In this document: positions 1 to 11,110 of the stretch, piece after piece
How positions within the stretch are numbered: the first letter of the stretch is position 1
How the letters are laid out: each line of letters starts with the position of its first letter
DNA from: Aedes albopictus
Taxonomy: Eukaryota; Arthropoda; Insecta; Diptera; Culicidae
Length of the DNA: 64,000 bases
Assembly (NCBI RefSeq): GCF_035046485.1
Contig: NC_085137.1
Coordinates: 311,251,164 to 311,315,163 of the forward strand
Direction of reading: 5' to 3'
Notes under the pieces: generated by a model
What the model saw: the letters and a program-made list of their open reading frames with translations, nothing else
The model's database searches: none
Told to the model about the DNA's origin: nothing
Program-made: the position numbers and the translations under genes

Positions 1-354
1 AAATCATCATTTTGCAACTCGTCTCGTTGCATAAATAACTATTTTTTGCATTTTACGGTAGAATTATTCGATATTTTATTTCTTCTGCTTATTCTGCTTG
101 TTAAGAAATCTCGACTGGGACACAGCCTTCTAGCAGCTTAAAGTAACAGTAGTATATAGGATACATTAAGCGGCAAGAGAAGCAGAACCGGTCGAATGAA
201 AATGAATCAACATCTGATCGACAAGTATGTTGTAATAACGTATACTGCCCGAGCTATATTCGTTCCCACAATCTTCTCGCTTTAATTTCCAAAGTGTTCT
301 AAGTAGAAAAGCTACCCTGTCGCTTGTTCATTGTCCTTGTCACCTTAATAAGTA
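1..354. other. AT-rich spacer, nothing recognised
   Basis: No long open frame, terminal repeat or tRNA-like box is visible here. It borders the degenerate repeat field that starts near 355. Confidence 0.5.
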
Positions 355-1860
355 TTGAGAGCGGTTAGGCCAGTAACGGAAAAAGCGCGCTTTCATAGAA
401 AAACCCGTGAAAAAACCTTTAAAGGACTCTCTGTGGAAGAATCCTTAGAGAAAACTCTAAAAAATCCTAAGATGTATCACGGCCGAAATGCAGGTGAAAT
501 TTCGGGAAGCATTCATGGGGAAATGATCCGAAAAATGATAAGACAAAATCCTATAGGAATTCCTAAAGGAATCCCGTAAGTAGTTTCCGTGGGAACCTTC
601 AGAGGGGTTCCCGAATAAATCCCTTGAACAATTTGTGAAGGAATCTCTTTTGCAATTATCAGCGAAATGTCTGCAGACCAGTGCTGAAAATTTCATTTCG
701 TCATATTTAAATTCAACCACCTACAGCTCATTTTAGAAGCTGAACCTGAGAATATGGTGTACGAAAAACTTGTGCGGCTAGACCAGTTCTGCAAGAAAGT
801 CACGGAAAAACCGCTATTTTTCGAATATTTAATGTAAATGTCACGGACTACCTTTGAAAAATGCCAAATGATATTCACCGTGAATATCATTTGCATTTTT
901 TGAAGGTAGTCCGTGACATTTACCCTAAGTATTCGAAAAATAGCGGTTTTTCCGTGACTTTCTTGCAGAACTGGTCTAGCCGCACAAGTTTTTCATATAC
1001 CATATTCTCAGGTTCAGCTTCTAAAATGAGCTGTAGGTGATTGAATTTAGATATGACGAAATGAATTTTTCAGCACTGCTGCAGACATCCCTGAAGGAAT
1101 TCTTGGATAGATCCCTTGAGTAATTTCTAGAAAAATCATAGAAGGTATTCTTATTGAAATCTCCGGAGAAATCACTATTAAGATTCTAGATAAAATTCCC
1201 AGAGAAATCCTCGGAGAAGTTGAATTTCTTGAGCAGTTCCGAAGGATTCCAAGTAGTATTATTCCTAAAGCAATACCAAGTGATATTCTTATAGTATTAC
1301 CAAGAGAAAATACTAGAGGAGTCAGAAGAGAAGATTCTATAGGGAAATCCATAAGACCGTCCAAGAAAAAAAATCCCGAGAAGGATCATGATTCTTGGAT
1401 AAGCTGTTTGAGTAATTTCTGTAGAAATAACTGGAGGCATTTATAGAGATTTTTAAAGAAATTTATAGAGGAGTCCCCGGAGAAATCCTTGCATGAATTT
1501 CCGGTAGAATTTCTGGAAATATTCCAGAAGGAATTTCTGAAGAAATACTAATCCCAGGAAAATCTTTAGACAAATGCCTGGATAAATCCATGGAATGATT
1601 CTCGAAGAATTGTTTGGAGAAATCCCTATACATATAAATGTCTGGATACATCTGGATACGGATCCTGTACATATTCAAGGAAAAAGGCATACCGGAATAC
1701 TGGCAAAAATCTCTGGTAGAATCCCGAAACGAATTCCTGAAAGGGTTTGGAGGAATCTTAAAAGGAATTTATGGTGGGATCTCTGAAAAAAAAAAACTCT
1801 GGAGATATATCTGAAAGAAATCCTCGGCGCAATCTCTGAGGCAAACCCAGGAGGAATTCT
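355..1860. repeat. Degenerate GAATTCCT/GAAGAAATCC repeat field
   Basis: Short variants of GGAATTCCTGAAGAAATCC recur throughout on both sides of the palindrome at 669-1086, for example around 540-620, 1090-1260 and 1480-1860. The unit is strongly diverged and irregularly spaced. Fields like this are widespread in Aedes genomes. The small open frames on both strands follow from the repeat composition and are not credible genes. Confidence 0.7.
669..1086. mobile_element. Palindromic (foldback-type) MITE, 0.42 kb
   Basis: Two arms of about 205 bp are near-perfect reverse complements with essentially no spacer; the centre is near base 879 in ATGATATTCACCGTGAATATCAT-like sequence. The outer ends are GTCTGCAG and CTGCAGAC. 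It sits inside the degenerate repeat field, so it inserted later. No transposase is present. Confidence 0.8.
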
Positions 1861-2538
1861 ACAGCATAAGGCTACATCAACATTTGAAATGGGGCTGTTC
1901 GGGTTCGTATGAAGTTGATCATCAATATTAACTTCTTTTCTCGATCAGTCTAGATAGCTGTGTAGTGTCGGTAGCGGTTGTCTAAATTGGCTAAGACCGC
2001 CAGTTCTTGTGGTAAGAGCCACCTGTTTATCCCTAATTCATGGTGTGATGCGGCTATGTGCTTACCGTGCCTAAGAATGAATGGTTAGGGGGTCTAATAA
2101 AATCCTAACCGCTTAACGGAGCCTGTGGAGTACTAGGGCGCCCACCACAGTATTCTGCCCTTACTTCGCTAACCGGAGCAATGGTGCAGTTGACCGTGTG
2201 TTTCTCCGAGATAATCAGCTATCCTTCTTAAGCCTCAACTGCGAGGCTCAATAAGGGTGGAATTATTGATAGGTTGTTTATTAGCTTACAGTATGACCTA
2301 TATGGCTCTTCGCATTATGCGTCCTTCACAGTGTACTCTGTGTAATTTCGTCTCTGGCGTTCTTCAGTGACTATGGTTATGACAGCTCAGATCAATCTTC
2401 AGCATAAAAGAACAGCTTTGGTCCAAGAACCTTACTTTCGTAGGGGGTTTCTATGTAGAGGTAATGCTTTAATTAACACCTATATGGTTACGCGTTTTGC
2501 GTTTGACCCGATGTTTGCTACTTTCAGAAAAGAGGAAA
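1861..2538. other. Unassigned non-coding block, possibly retroelement 5' region
   Basis: More balanced base composition than its neighbours, with no usable open frame. The texture (GC-moderate, frequent short inverted motifs such as AAGCCTCAACTGCGAGGCT) suggests the untranslated region of a non-LTR retrotransposon, but no diagnostic coding sequence is attached. Confidence 0.25.
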
Positions 2539-2772
2539 TCTGGAGCAACATTTGAAAAGGGCATACAAGCATTGGTAAACAATGACTTCACACGTCGCCC
2601 CTGAGCCCCCCTCAGCTTATTCACAAAAACTAAGACCGTTATCAAATAGAGCAAACATCGATCTTTCGGATAACGGTGTTCATTTGCGTGGGCGGGCTGC
2701 TGTTATGCCCTACGGAGCGTTTTACAAAAAAGACACAAGACCTCTTGGGCCCTTTTCAAATGTTGCTCCAGA
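2539..2772. mobile_element. MITE with 24-bp terminal inverted repeats
   Basis: Begins TCTGGAGCAACATTTGAAAA and ends with the exact reverse complement; the inverted ends are 24 bp and identical. Total length 234 bp, no coding capacity. The flanks do not show an unambiguous target duplication. Confidence 0.75.
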
Positions 2773-2936
2773 AATGGCAATCTCGCGTGTCATGCCTCAA
2801 GCGACAAATAATTTCCTCCCAGCGTCACATGTTTGATGTCTGAGTTATAATTTTGCAAACAAACAAAGCAATTGGAATTGGTTTTTTGAAGTGTAATTAA
2901 AGTTAAAAAAAAATCACAGAAGCATATAAATTCATA
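2773..2936. other. AT-rich spacer
   Basis: Short AT-rich stretch between two elements with no recognised feature. Confidence 0.4.
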
Positions 2937-3145
2937 GGGTATGTGTGCCATAAGAAATCTTACGCTCTCAAATTCATCCTACTCGATAACAAGCCATTAC
3001 GGCACTGATCGATTCTGCTCATTTTGTTGTTTTATACGTGCTCACTTCTAACAAAAAATACAAAAATAAGAAATAAAACAAACACTACTCTAACCCTCAG
3101 TTTTTTTTGTAGGATGAAAATGGAAATCACATGCACCCGATACCC
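2937..3145 (+). mobile_element. Left MITE of an inverted pair (GGGTAT ends)
   Basis: Starts GGGTATGTGTGCCAT, ends ATACCC, and has TA on both sides, as expected for a TA-inserting mariner-type MITE. It closely matches, in reverse orientation, the unit at 4581-4795, including the internal stretch GCTCACTTCTAACAAAAAAT. Confidence 0.75.
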
Positions 3146-4580
3146 TATGAAAACAAATTTCACTTTGCTCAGAATGCTTGTTTCTAGTCAGTTTTTAGTT
3201 TCTTTTTTCTTACCTTATATTCTAAACGACCAAGGCACTTTTGTAATCTGCTCAAGGGGACTAGAGACGTCCACGTTCACTCTAGAATATAGTTGCACTT
3301 TCTATCGTTGTTTATTTTACCGATGAACTTTCACTGTCGTAACTTAAACTTCCTGCTAAGCCTGTTGTCATGGACACTTTTCAATTGCAGTTTTCTTCTA
3401 TATTACGTCGAATTCACTTCCCACACAGGATAAACGTTAAACACCAACAAATCCGGAAATACACCTTGGCCAAGATCCAGCACATCAGAGACTGTCAATG
3501 ACAGGAAAAACAAGTTTCAACCGCACTCACGTTCTAGGTGATTTAAATTTTTCCTTGCGGTTACTCTGTACCATCCGTTGTCAACTCACGCATCATTCGC
3601 ACGTACGCACACACTATTTTGCACCCAGACACGAACGCGTGCCGTGGTTCTTCGACGCAATCGCGTACGACTCGCGATATCCTTTTAAAAATTTAAAAGG
3701 CTTCTTTTTCCGAAACTTTCCACCACTCTCTCGCTCGACCGCCCTGTGGCATCATCTTGCCATCGCGGTGGTCTATGTACAACTAGTGTTCCTACCGTCT
3801 CGAAGAAGTTCACCCCACCGCCGAAAGTGATTACAATTCTTACATCTCCTTCCGAGCTTGGTACAAGGACGCAAAGCTTACCCATACAGTAAACACCCGT
3901 CTGGTGTACGCCGTGCTGTATATACAAAACAAACGCACAAAAAACACTTCAAAAAAGGAAAAGGATAAGACACAAAAATTCCGTTACTCGCGCTTTCTTA
4001 CATGCTGGTGTATTCAACCGAAAAGGAACGCAGTCTCCTTGTAGGTATTAGTGCGTCAAGATTTCTTTCATCCTAACCTCTTCCCTTTCCAATTCTACCA
4101 CCAGCACGAGTCTTGCCAAGATTTCCCCCTCGATCCTTCCTGTACTAAAAAAAAACAAGCTCGCGCATATCCTTGCACCGTGTTTCCGTCGTCAACGACA
4201 TCGTCTTGCGAGATTCGCCTTGTTTGACTAGTGTGCGTGCGCGAGTGCTAAATCTTGGCTCCGCCTCTTTTCACCTCAGGATTTTTCTTTCGCTTGCGCG
4301 CCTCCACCGTTGCCGTTCGACGGTTTGTGAGTGACGATATAAAAAAATAACGCGATATGAATTCTTCTAAAGATGACGACGACCAGGGGTAGCAGTAGCA
4401 TCTTTGGTCGGAACAGTGGTGCCTGATTTGATTTTGTGACCAACTTTTAACTGATATCGTTATGGCTATCAAACCGAGCAATTCGTCTTGAAACTGCAAA
4501 ACAAACTCATAAAACGCTTTCATGTCTTGAAGAAAATGATGGTTTATGGTCGAGACGAAACAATACGAAACTCAGATATA
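3146..4580. other. 1.4-kb segment between two inverted MITEs
   Basis: Less AT-rich than the surroundings and with no intact open frame. It contains a palindromic CCTTTTAAAAATTTAAAAGG near 3680-3700, several CG-containing stretches (ACGCGTGCCG, CAATCGCGTACGACTCGCG), and a 91-codon minus-strand frame (4248-4523) I do not recognise. The texture resembles promoter or 5' UTR DNA of a host gene, but this is inference. It may be captured host DNA or the decayed body of a larger element. Confidence 0.35.
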
Positions 4581-4795
4581 GGGTATTGGTTCCCTTATTA
4601 AGCATGTGGCTCCCATTTTCATCCCACGAAAAACAAAGGATTGTAGCGCTGTTTGTTTTGTTTCTTATTTTTGTATTTTTTGTTAGAAGTGAGCAACCAT
4701 GAAAACAAAAAGAACGGAGTCAATCGGTGCCGTAATCGCTTGTTTTCGAATAGGATGAAAATGGGAGCATGAGATTACTGATGGCACACATACCC
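4581..4795 (-). mobile_element. Right MITE of the inverted pair
   Basis: Reverse-oriented relative of the unit at 2937-3145, flanked by TA and ending in ACATACCC. Shared blocks run along the full length (for example ATTTTTGTATTTTTTGTTAG against its complement). The two units differ by scattered substitutions, so they are not a recent duplication. Confidence 0.75.
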
Positions 4796-5412
4796 TATTT
4801 CAATATGAAATGCAGAACTCAAATAAATGTAGACGTTTTAAATACATAGATGTTTTTGTCCTTGGCTGGTACCGAGAATCTCTTTTCGGCTTTCAGTCTT
4901 TTGGGTGGTCAAAACCCATTTTTATTTTTCATTTATTTAGTATTACATCGTTCTTACAATAAAACTGAATTAACGATTCCTCGCCAGAGCCGGGGTTGGC
5001 CCCGCCAAGGGCCTCAGAGGGGCGCCAAATCGCCAAACAAGATGATGAGATTGTTTTCTTGTATGTTATCAAGATTTCACTAATTTCTAAGACTGATCAT
5101 GTTTTCCAGGTTCTTTCTCTAAAATTTTGATTTCTTTTTTTTATATTTATCATAATTTTACCTGAGATTTCAGATAATTTTTCATTATAAGAAGCTCTTT
5201 TATTTTTTATTAATGAGCAAAGCAAAATCAGTAAGTTTTCTAAATTCTAGTGAAAGTTTCTTTCTAATTCTTCTTTCTGTCTAGTTCCTAAAATTTCTTA
5301 CTGGGAAATGCCTTGAGGTAACTTCCGGTGATTTTGTTTGCATTCATTGTTAACAAAAGTATTTTAAATCAAAAAGATTCGGAATCGAATTGTTATTTCT
5401 CATAAATGTTTC
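4796..5412. other. AT-rich spacer
   Basis: Contains a short GC-rich patch (about 4980-5035, GCCGGGGTTGGCCCCGCC) in otherwise AT-rich DNA. No gene or element boundary is recognised. Confidence 0.4.
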
Positions 5413-6212
5413 TTTGGACTCATTGGCGTATCTAGGATTTTTTCCTAGGGGGTGCCTAGGAGGTGCCAGTTCCAATGGCTTCCAGTACTACTGTGTTGCG
5501 GGAAAAACTAGCCTTCCCACATTTTGTTTTGTTGATTGAACACAATCAGATGTTCAAGTATACATTTTCAGAGCAATTTTTGAGAAACGTATATCATGAA
5601 AACAACAAAATATCCACAACATAACGTGATAAAGAATAGATTTGTGTTTTCTTTTCAAATTTAATTTGAATGAAATTTTGAGTTTTTGTTAAATTTTTAA
5701 TGCAATTACAATCAGTCTAAATTTCAGGCTCATGCAGTATTTCGTTTGCAATATATATGTTTTGGGAGGTTCCGAAGCTCGAATCCGAATAATTGAATCC
5801 GGCCAGTATTACAAGATTTTTTAAATGTATGCTTTCGGCAATTCCTCAGGGATTATTCCCGGCAATTTATTTAGATAGTTCTTTGGAACCGGTAGATTTC
5901 TTCGGCAGTTTCTTTGGACCACCTTCCGCAATCTCTTTGAGAATTTAAGAAATGTATGAAGCAATTAAGGATTTTAATAGTAATTGCCGAATCAACTTCC
6001 AAATATAATTTTTGTAGGCAAAATTTTTAATTGTACACTGAAGTAAATACCGATGAAATACCCAAAGGAATTTTTAAACAAATTCACAATGATGATCATG
6101 TTCCATGGTTTTAAAAATATTATCATAATTATAATTTATTTCACGCTGTAAAACTAGAGAGTTATCATTGTTGCGCACAATAGCGTTTGCTAATTTAAAC
6201 ATATATCCTTAA

Positions 6213-6551
6213 GGCGAAACTGGAAGCATTTCCTCGTTTTTTTGGTTTTTGATTTTTTATTAAATAACGATGCAATATTTTTAAAATCGGTTTTCGTGCA
6301 TATGTAGAGTATGGATCAGGGTATCTACTGAATTTTTTACGCTGCAGAAAATGTTTTTCGTTTTTGCAGAAACCATTTTTTAGTGAAATTTTGTTTCTGC
6401 AAAAACGAAAAACATTTTCCTCGCGTAAAAAAATCAGAAGATACCCTAATCCATACTCTACATGTGCATGAAAACTGATTTTGAAAATATCGCTTCGTTA
6501 TTTAATAAAAAATCAAAAACCAAAAAGTGAGGAAATGGATCCAGTTTCGCC
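6213..6551. mobile_element. Palindromic MITE in TTAA, nested in hAT
   Basis: Ends GGCGAAACTGG and CCAGTTTCGCC, flanked by TTAA on both sides (6209-6212, 6552-6555). Arms of about 150 bp pair almost completely around a loop near 6380. TTAA targets are used by piggyBac-type and some other MITE families. Confidence 0.85.
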
Positions 6552-6721
6552 TTAAGTGATACAAAAGTAGACATTTATACGAATAGATGATAATAAGCAT
6601 TTCAAAGAAGGAAAGGGAAAGAATTATTTCCTGCCAATTTTCCACTAAATTTGTAAATAGTGTATTTAAAGTAATCAGTATTACACTAATAAACGTTTTT
6701 ATGCAGCTTTGTAACTGATAG

Positions 6722-7057
6722 CACAGAGAACAGACGTCTATCTTCGCTTTTTGCCTTGTGTAAAACTTTGTAACGGTCATTTCAGAGTATGTGGTTATGC
6801 TCCCGCTGCGCGGCGCTAGCGTTCTATCACTGACGTTGTTGTGTTGTCATATTTGCTTCCAGTGCTCGCCGTTTTTGGCCGTTTGGCGCTCGTGTCGCTT
6901 TGTGGGCTAGTGTATTTTAACGATGATCGCTGCCATCGTGGGGTCAAATCGACTTTATATGTGGGGCAGTCTCCGTTGGTGGCGTTGAGATACACTTAAA
7001 TCTTTTACACACGATTTCGACGTATTTTTGTTCGAGCTTAAATGTCTGTTCTCTGTG
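6722..7057 (-). mobile_element. CACAGAGAACAGAC-ended element with 7-bp duplication
   Basis: Ends CACAGAGAACAGACGTC and TGTCTGTTCTCTGTG, flanked by CTGATAG on both sides (6715-6721, 7058-7064). The body, read in reverse, aligns in patches with the element at 63353-63645, including AAATGACCGTTA. No transposase is encoded. Confidence 0.85.
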
Positions 7058-7925
7058 CTGATAGTCGACAAATATGCTATCTCTTATTCTGCTGAAAGAG
7101 TCTTCAGTCCCCTCCTGCAATTGCAACAATCGTGTTTAATCGCAAGTTTCAATCGAATAAAAAAGTTATTGAAAAATATCATATAACAGTTGAATTACTG
7201 TTTTCCAAAAATGCAGTTGAAAATCTTTCAATTGTTCATGTGATTGTTTTCAGGCAAAAATATTTAATAGTACTTTACGACTAATGTCTAGTTCAAACCG
7301 AAAACGTAAAATTTCTGTACTACACGTAATTTTGTGATTTTTTCCAATTGCTGTGATTCATAGTTCTCACAGTCATTGTTCTGGCAAACTATGTTCATGT
7401 ACATGTGCAAGCAATAAGAAAAGGGTTGTCGCTATGAACGTTGTGAGGGATCGGAAAATACTAACATCATTTACCGCCCATAATGCATAAGAGTAACATT
7501 CGATAGGAGTGGGCATCGGAGAAACCCAAAGTTTGCAACTTTCGTTAATATGGAAATGGACCTTAATTTTGGAAATTTATCAAAAGTTTGAAAATCTTGA
7601 AATTGCGTTTGAGAAAGTGTCTTCTAATTTTCTGTTTACTAAGTCAGCCCTGAGAAGCTCACATCCCAAGCAATATTTTGATTGGCAACTAATCTTGTAG
7701 CAGTTTTCAAACCCACCCATAAAACTTAAAACGTTTTATCTGGTTCTTAGTTCTTCTAGTCTATTTGTACGAAATATGTTACTTGAGATGTCGCGCAATT
7801 AGTATTTTGTAACTAAAGTATGCGCACAGCAAAATCTAGCCAAAGAAAATCAAGCAGTAATAATGCATTCTAACTTATTCCAAACCAAAAGCAATCCATC
7901 GCATAAAAGCATTAATTTACTTTAA

Positions 7926-8038
7926 CCCTTTGCATACGGAATTTTCATCTTTCTGGATGCAACCTCGCTGGTTTAGAACACGATTGTGATGGTCGGTTTT
8001 CTCGGCTGGGCACATATGACCCATCCGTCCTCAAAGGG
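7926..8038. mobile_element. Short MITE CCCTTTG..CAAAGGG in TTAA
   Basis: Ends CCCTTTGCATACGGA and TCCGTCCTCAAAGGG, flanked by TTAA on both sides. Length 113 bp, nested in the hAT-like element. Confidence 0.75.
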
Positions 8039-8414
8039 TTAAATCAACATCAAGACATTGTTGATTTGCCTTATTATATCCGTCATCACGAGCTTTGCGC
8101 TTGAGACCTTCCGTAAAATTTTGCACAGTACCTTCGATCACTTGCCAAGAAATGTTTACCATCTTTGTGTCAAAATCAATCTTATTTTTTGATGAAAGCA
8201 GCCTTCACGGTTACTCAATATTTTTCAATTGATGTGAGTTTTGAGATGTATCATATTTTACGTTTTTATGAAAAATACGGTACAATTTCCACTTAGTTTT
8301 CTGCATACAAACGCAAGGATTCTCCGTCATAAGAAAGGCACAAAAATTAATCCAAATCAATACACAATATCTAAGCTTTTGATTAAGGGGTGCCAGTCAT
8401 TTTTTCCGACATTT

Positions 8415-8737
8415 CCCGGGTAGAGGTGAAGTACTGACGATCAAAACATGATATTGGTTTGATTGATATAAGAGATAAAAGATCTGAAAATAATATCTGA
8501 AAAATGTTCCTGGAACATCTGAACAATATCAAAATGTGATATTTCAAGATCAAATGAATAGCTTGCTGCTATTGGTTAGATCTTACAAGATCTAAATTTG
8601 ATCTGATGATGATGTTCCAGGAGTAATTTTTAGATATTATTTTTAGATCTTTTATCTCTTATGTCAATCAAACCAATATCACATTATGATCTCAATATCA
8701 TAATATGCTATTATCGAGCTCTTTTCCTCTACCCGGG
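8415..8737. mobile_element. Palindromic MITE, CCCGGGTAGAGG ends
   Basis: CCCGGGTAGAGG (8415-8426) and CCTCTACCCGGG (8726-8737) are exact inverted ends. The arms stay complementary inward through the GATCAAAACATGATATTGG-type sequence (mismatched) and TAAGAGATAAAAGATCT. The target duplication is not clear. Nested in the hAT-like element. Confidence 0.8.
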
Positions 8738-9655
8738 TTCCCATGGTGACAAAGATGATTTGTTGTACATGTATTTGGGAAAGTTCGGGTTTTCAAACCA
8801 CAATTTCATTTTGTTGACCAAACTATGTATTTCTTGCCGAACTTCGATTATTTATTGGTCTTTCACGCTGCAATGATGAAAAGAACCGAATACTTGAAAA
8901 CTAACTAAAGTCTGCGGGGACAGTCGTTTTAATGTACATTGTCAGATTTTCAGCACGTTTGTGCAAAAAGTTTTCGAGGACTTCGAGGCAAGGGATGCCT
9001 CTATTGTAACCAGAATGTTAAAATATTTCCCGAAGTAAATATTTTTCGATTCCTTACACAATAAGCTTTCATTTGCGCCATAGATTACCACGATTCGTTG
9101 AAAATTATGAAATTGCTATCCAAAATGCGGTGGCTAGATTTTGCTGTGTGCATACCTCATATAAGCTTTATTCAAACGAATCTCCTGAAGTTAAAAAGAA
9201 TGCGTTCTAATAAAACCAACTAAACAAATTTTAAGCAAATGGCCAATACCACGAGACTCTGCCCAGAGAAGTCACAAAAAATCATTCTGGGTCTTCCGTG
9301 AATTGAGCCTAAAATCCTCCAGCCACAATGTGTGTATCATTTATAGTGTCTCAGGAAAATCTTATTTAGAGGGTTTTAAACAAAATACTCAGCTAAGATA
9401 AATAGGCACCATATTGGAGCTTAATTTCCAGAATGTAAGTCTGTTGTTTGTTCTTACCAATTTAAAGCTCTAGAAAATAAAAAAGGTGAAGTAATTCCGT
9501 GTGTAGCTTATGTTTTGTTCAAATACATTGAAATTATCATGTGAAGTTTTCAATTTTAGACGAATGTCAAGGAAAAATTTTAGGGGGTGCCAAATTCATT
9601 CTAGGGGGTGCCAGGCACCCCTGGAACCCCCCCTAGCTACGCCAATGTTTGGACT

Positions 9656-9893
9656 CAAATTCTTGTAAATGTAGTAGTAATTATTAGCTCAGAATCTCCT
9701 TCAGAGATTAAAAAAAATCAAAACAAAAATCTTTAAGGAGATTCTTTTTGAAATTCCTCGAAGAAAGTTATCTAGGAATTAAATCGGGAATTAGTGAAAG
9801 GGCCCCTTCCGATATTTCTACGAAGATTTTATTCTATGACTTCCTTCAATAGAGATTCCTGCAAAAGGATTACTAGATTTCTTCATGGATTCG
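9656..9893. repeat. Degenerate GGAATTCCT-type repeats
   Basis: Short, diverged units like those at 355-1860 (TTTAAGGAGATTCTTTTTGAAATTCC and neighbours). Confidence 0.45.
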
Positions 9894-10285
9894 ATTACCA
9901 AATCGATTTTGATAGTTTTAAGTGATTTATGTTAGGTACGATATTTCCCATACAAGTCACCCTCCAAAAGTTGCATGCAAGTTTTCATACTAAAATAAAA
10001 TGCTTAAATCTATCAAATTTGAATAGGAAAAACGAAATATTTTGCATGAGTCGTTAATTTAGATGTTAATTGACCAATTAACCTTTTGATTGCTCAAAAA
10101 AAATATTTCCATGCTTAATGGCTTGCAGTCAAAAAAGCCCAAAATCGCAAATTTTGCACTATAAATTGAGGTATAGCTCAAAATTGTGACGTGTTGGAGC
10201 AAATCTGAGCCCGGATTCGGATTCAGCGGCCCAAAAACCTTCGGAGACACGAAGTTTGCTCTTGAGACAAAAAAATATTGCGCTG
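9894..10285 (+). repeat. Dispersed repeat, copy 1 (copy 2 at 57,948-58,290)
   Basis: About 250 bp (10,035-10,285) match the inverted copy near 57,950, including GCCCGGATTCGGATTCAGCGG. The other part (9894-10,000, GATAGTTTTAAGTGATTTATG) also has a partner in copy 2, but in the opposite relative orientation. One copy has therefore undergone an internal inversion or foldback. Confidence 0.7.
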
Positions 10286-10369
10286 TGTAATTTGTTTCTT
10301 CTAAAAGCCAAAATACAACTTATAAAGAAATTAAAATGAATAATTAATTACAAACTTTAGCAAACAATG

Positions 10370-10894
10370 ATGTCTAATTTTCGTGGGGGCGCCAACCTGG
10401 ATGCTTGCCAAGGGTGCCATGGGACCACGCTACGGCTCTGTTCCTCGCCACACCACTCAGTTCGCGGCTGCAGTTCTCCATCCTCGGCCGCATCCCACAA
10501 TTGCCAGATCGTTCTGCACCTGGTCCGCCCGCCCATCTTGCACACTGCCGTCCAGGTCTTCTTGTGCCGTCCAGATCTCTTGCGAACACTTGTTCTGTAG
10601 AAATGTGGTCCAGCATTCTCACATCATGTCCTGCCCATTGTGTCCTTCCAGCTTTTGCGACCCTCCGGATGCTAGGATCGCCGTAGAGCTTGTGGTTCAT
10701 TCTTCGCCGTCAAACGCCGTTCTCCTGCACACCGCCAAAGATGGTCTTAAGCTCGAACACTTTGAGTGCTTGCATGTCCTCCTCTCGAGCCCGTAGAGAA
10801 CCACCGGCCGGTCTTAACAGTGTTTTATACATGGCGTATTTGGTGTGAGGGTCTTTTACGGTTAGTATTTCATGGCTAACGTTGTTGTCTGCCG
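10370..10894 (-). pseudogene. Non-LTR retrotransposon RT C-terminal part (relic)
   Basis: Minus-strand frames carry segments typical of the region after the reverse transcriptase palm in insect RTE/JAM1-like elements, such as REEDMQALKVFELKTIFGG and YGDPSIRRVAKAGRTQWAGH, in different frames, so frameshifts have accumulated. It continues at 11,111 across the MITE at 10,899-11,110. Clade assignment is tentative. Confidence 0.75.
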
Positions 10895-10898
10895 TTAA

Positions 10899-11110
10899 CG
10901 TTGGAGCATTCGTCATTGAAATCATCGTCATCATCAAACATTTGAAAGCAGTTTTTTCATTCAAATCAAACAATTTTGCAACGAAAATGGATTCACTGCA
11001 TTCCACATGAGGAATGCAATACAGTGAATACATTTTCGTGGTCATTGTTTTGATTCACAACGAAAAAACTGCTTTTCTATTTCCGAAAAATGATGACGAA
11101 TGCTTGAGCC
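10899..11110 (+). mobile_element. 212-bp MITE in TTAA, copy 1
   Basis: Flanked by TTAA (10,895-10,898 and 11,111-11,114). Inside, GCATTCGTCAT and ATGACGAATGC form the ends, then GAAAGCAGTTTTTTC pairs with GAAAAAACTGCTTTTC. It interrupts the reverse transcriptase relic. A second copy of exactly the same length lies at 29,419-29,630 in the opposite orientation. Confidence 0.85.

Larger units (their letters stand above)
5421..9647. mobile_element. hAT-like DNA transposon, 4.2 kb, no intact transposase
   Basis: The ends CATTGGCGTATCTAGG (5421) and CCTAGCTACGCCAATG (9632-9647) are imperfect inverted repeats, with further GGGGGTGCC motifs just inside each end. The 8-bp duplication TTTGGACT lies directly outside both ends (5413-5420, 9648-9655). 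An 8-bp duplication and CA..TG ends fit the hAT superfamily. No frame longer than about 90 codons survives, so the copy is defective or non-autonomous. Four later insertions (6213, 6722, 7926, 8415) account for about 1.1 kb, so the original was about 3.1 kb. Confidence 0.8.
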
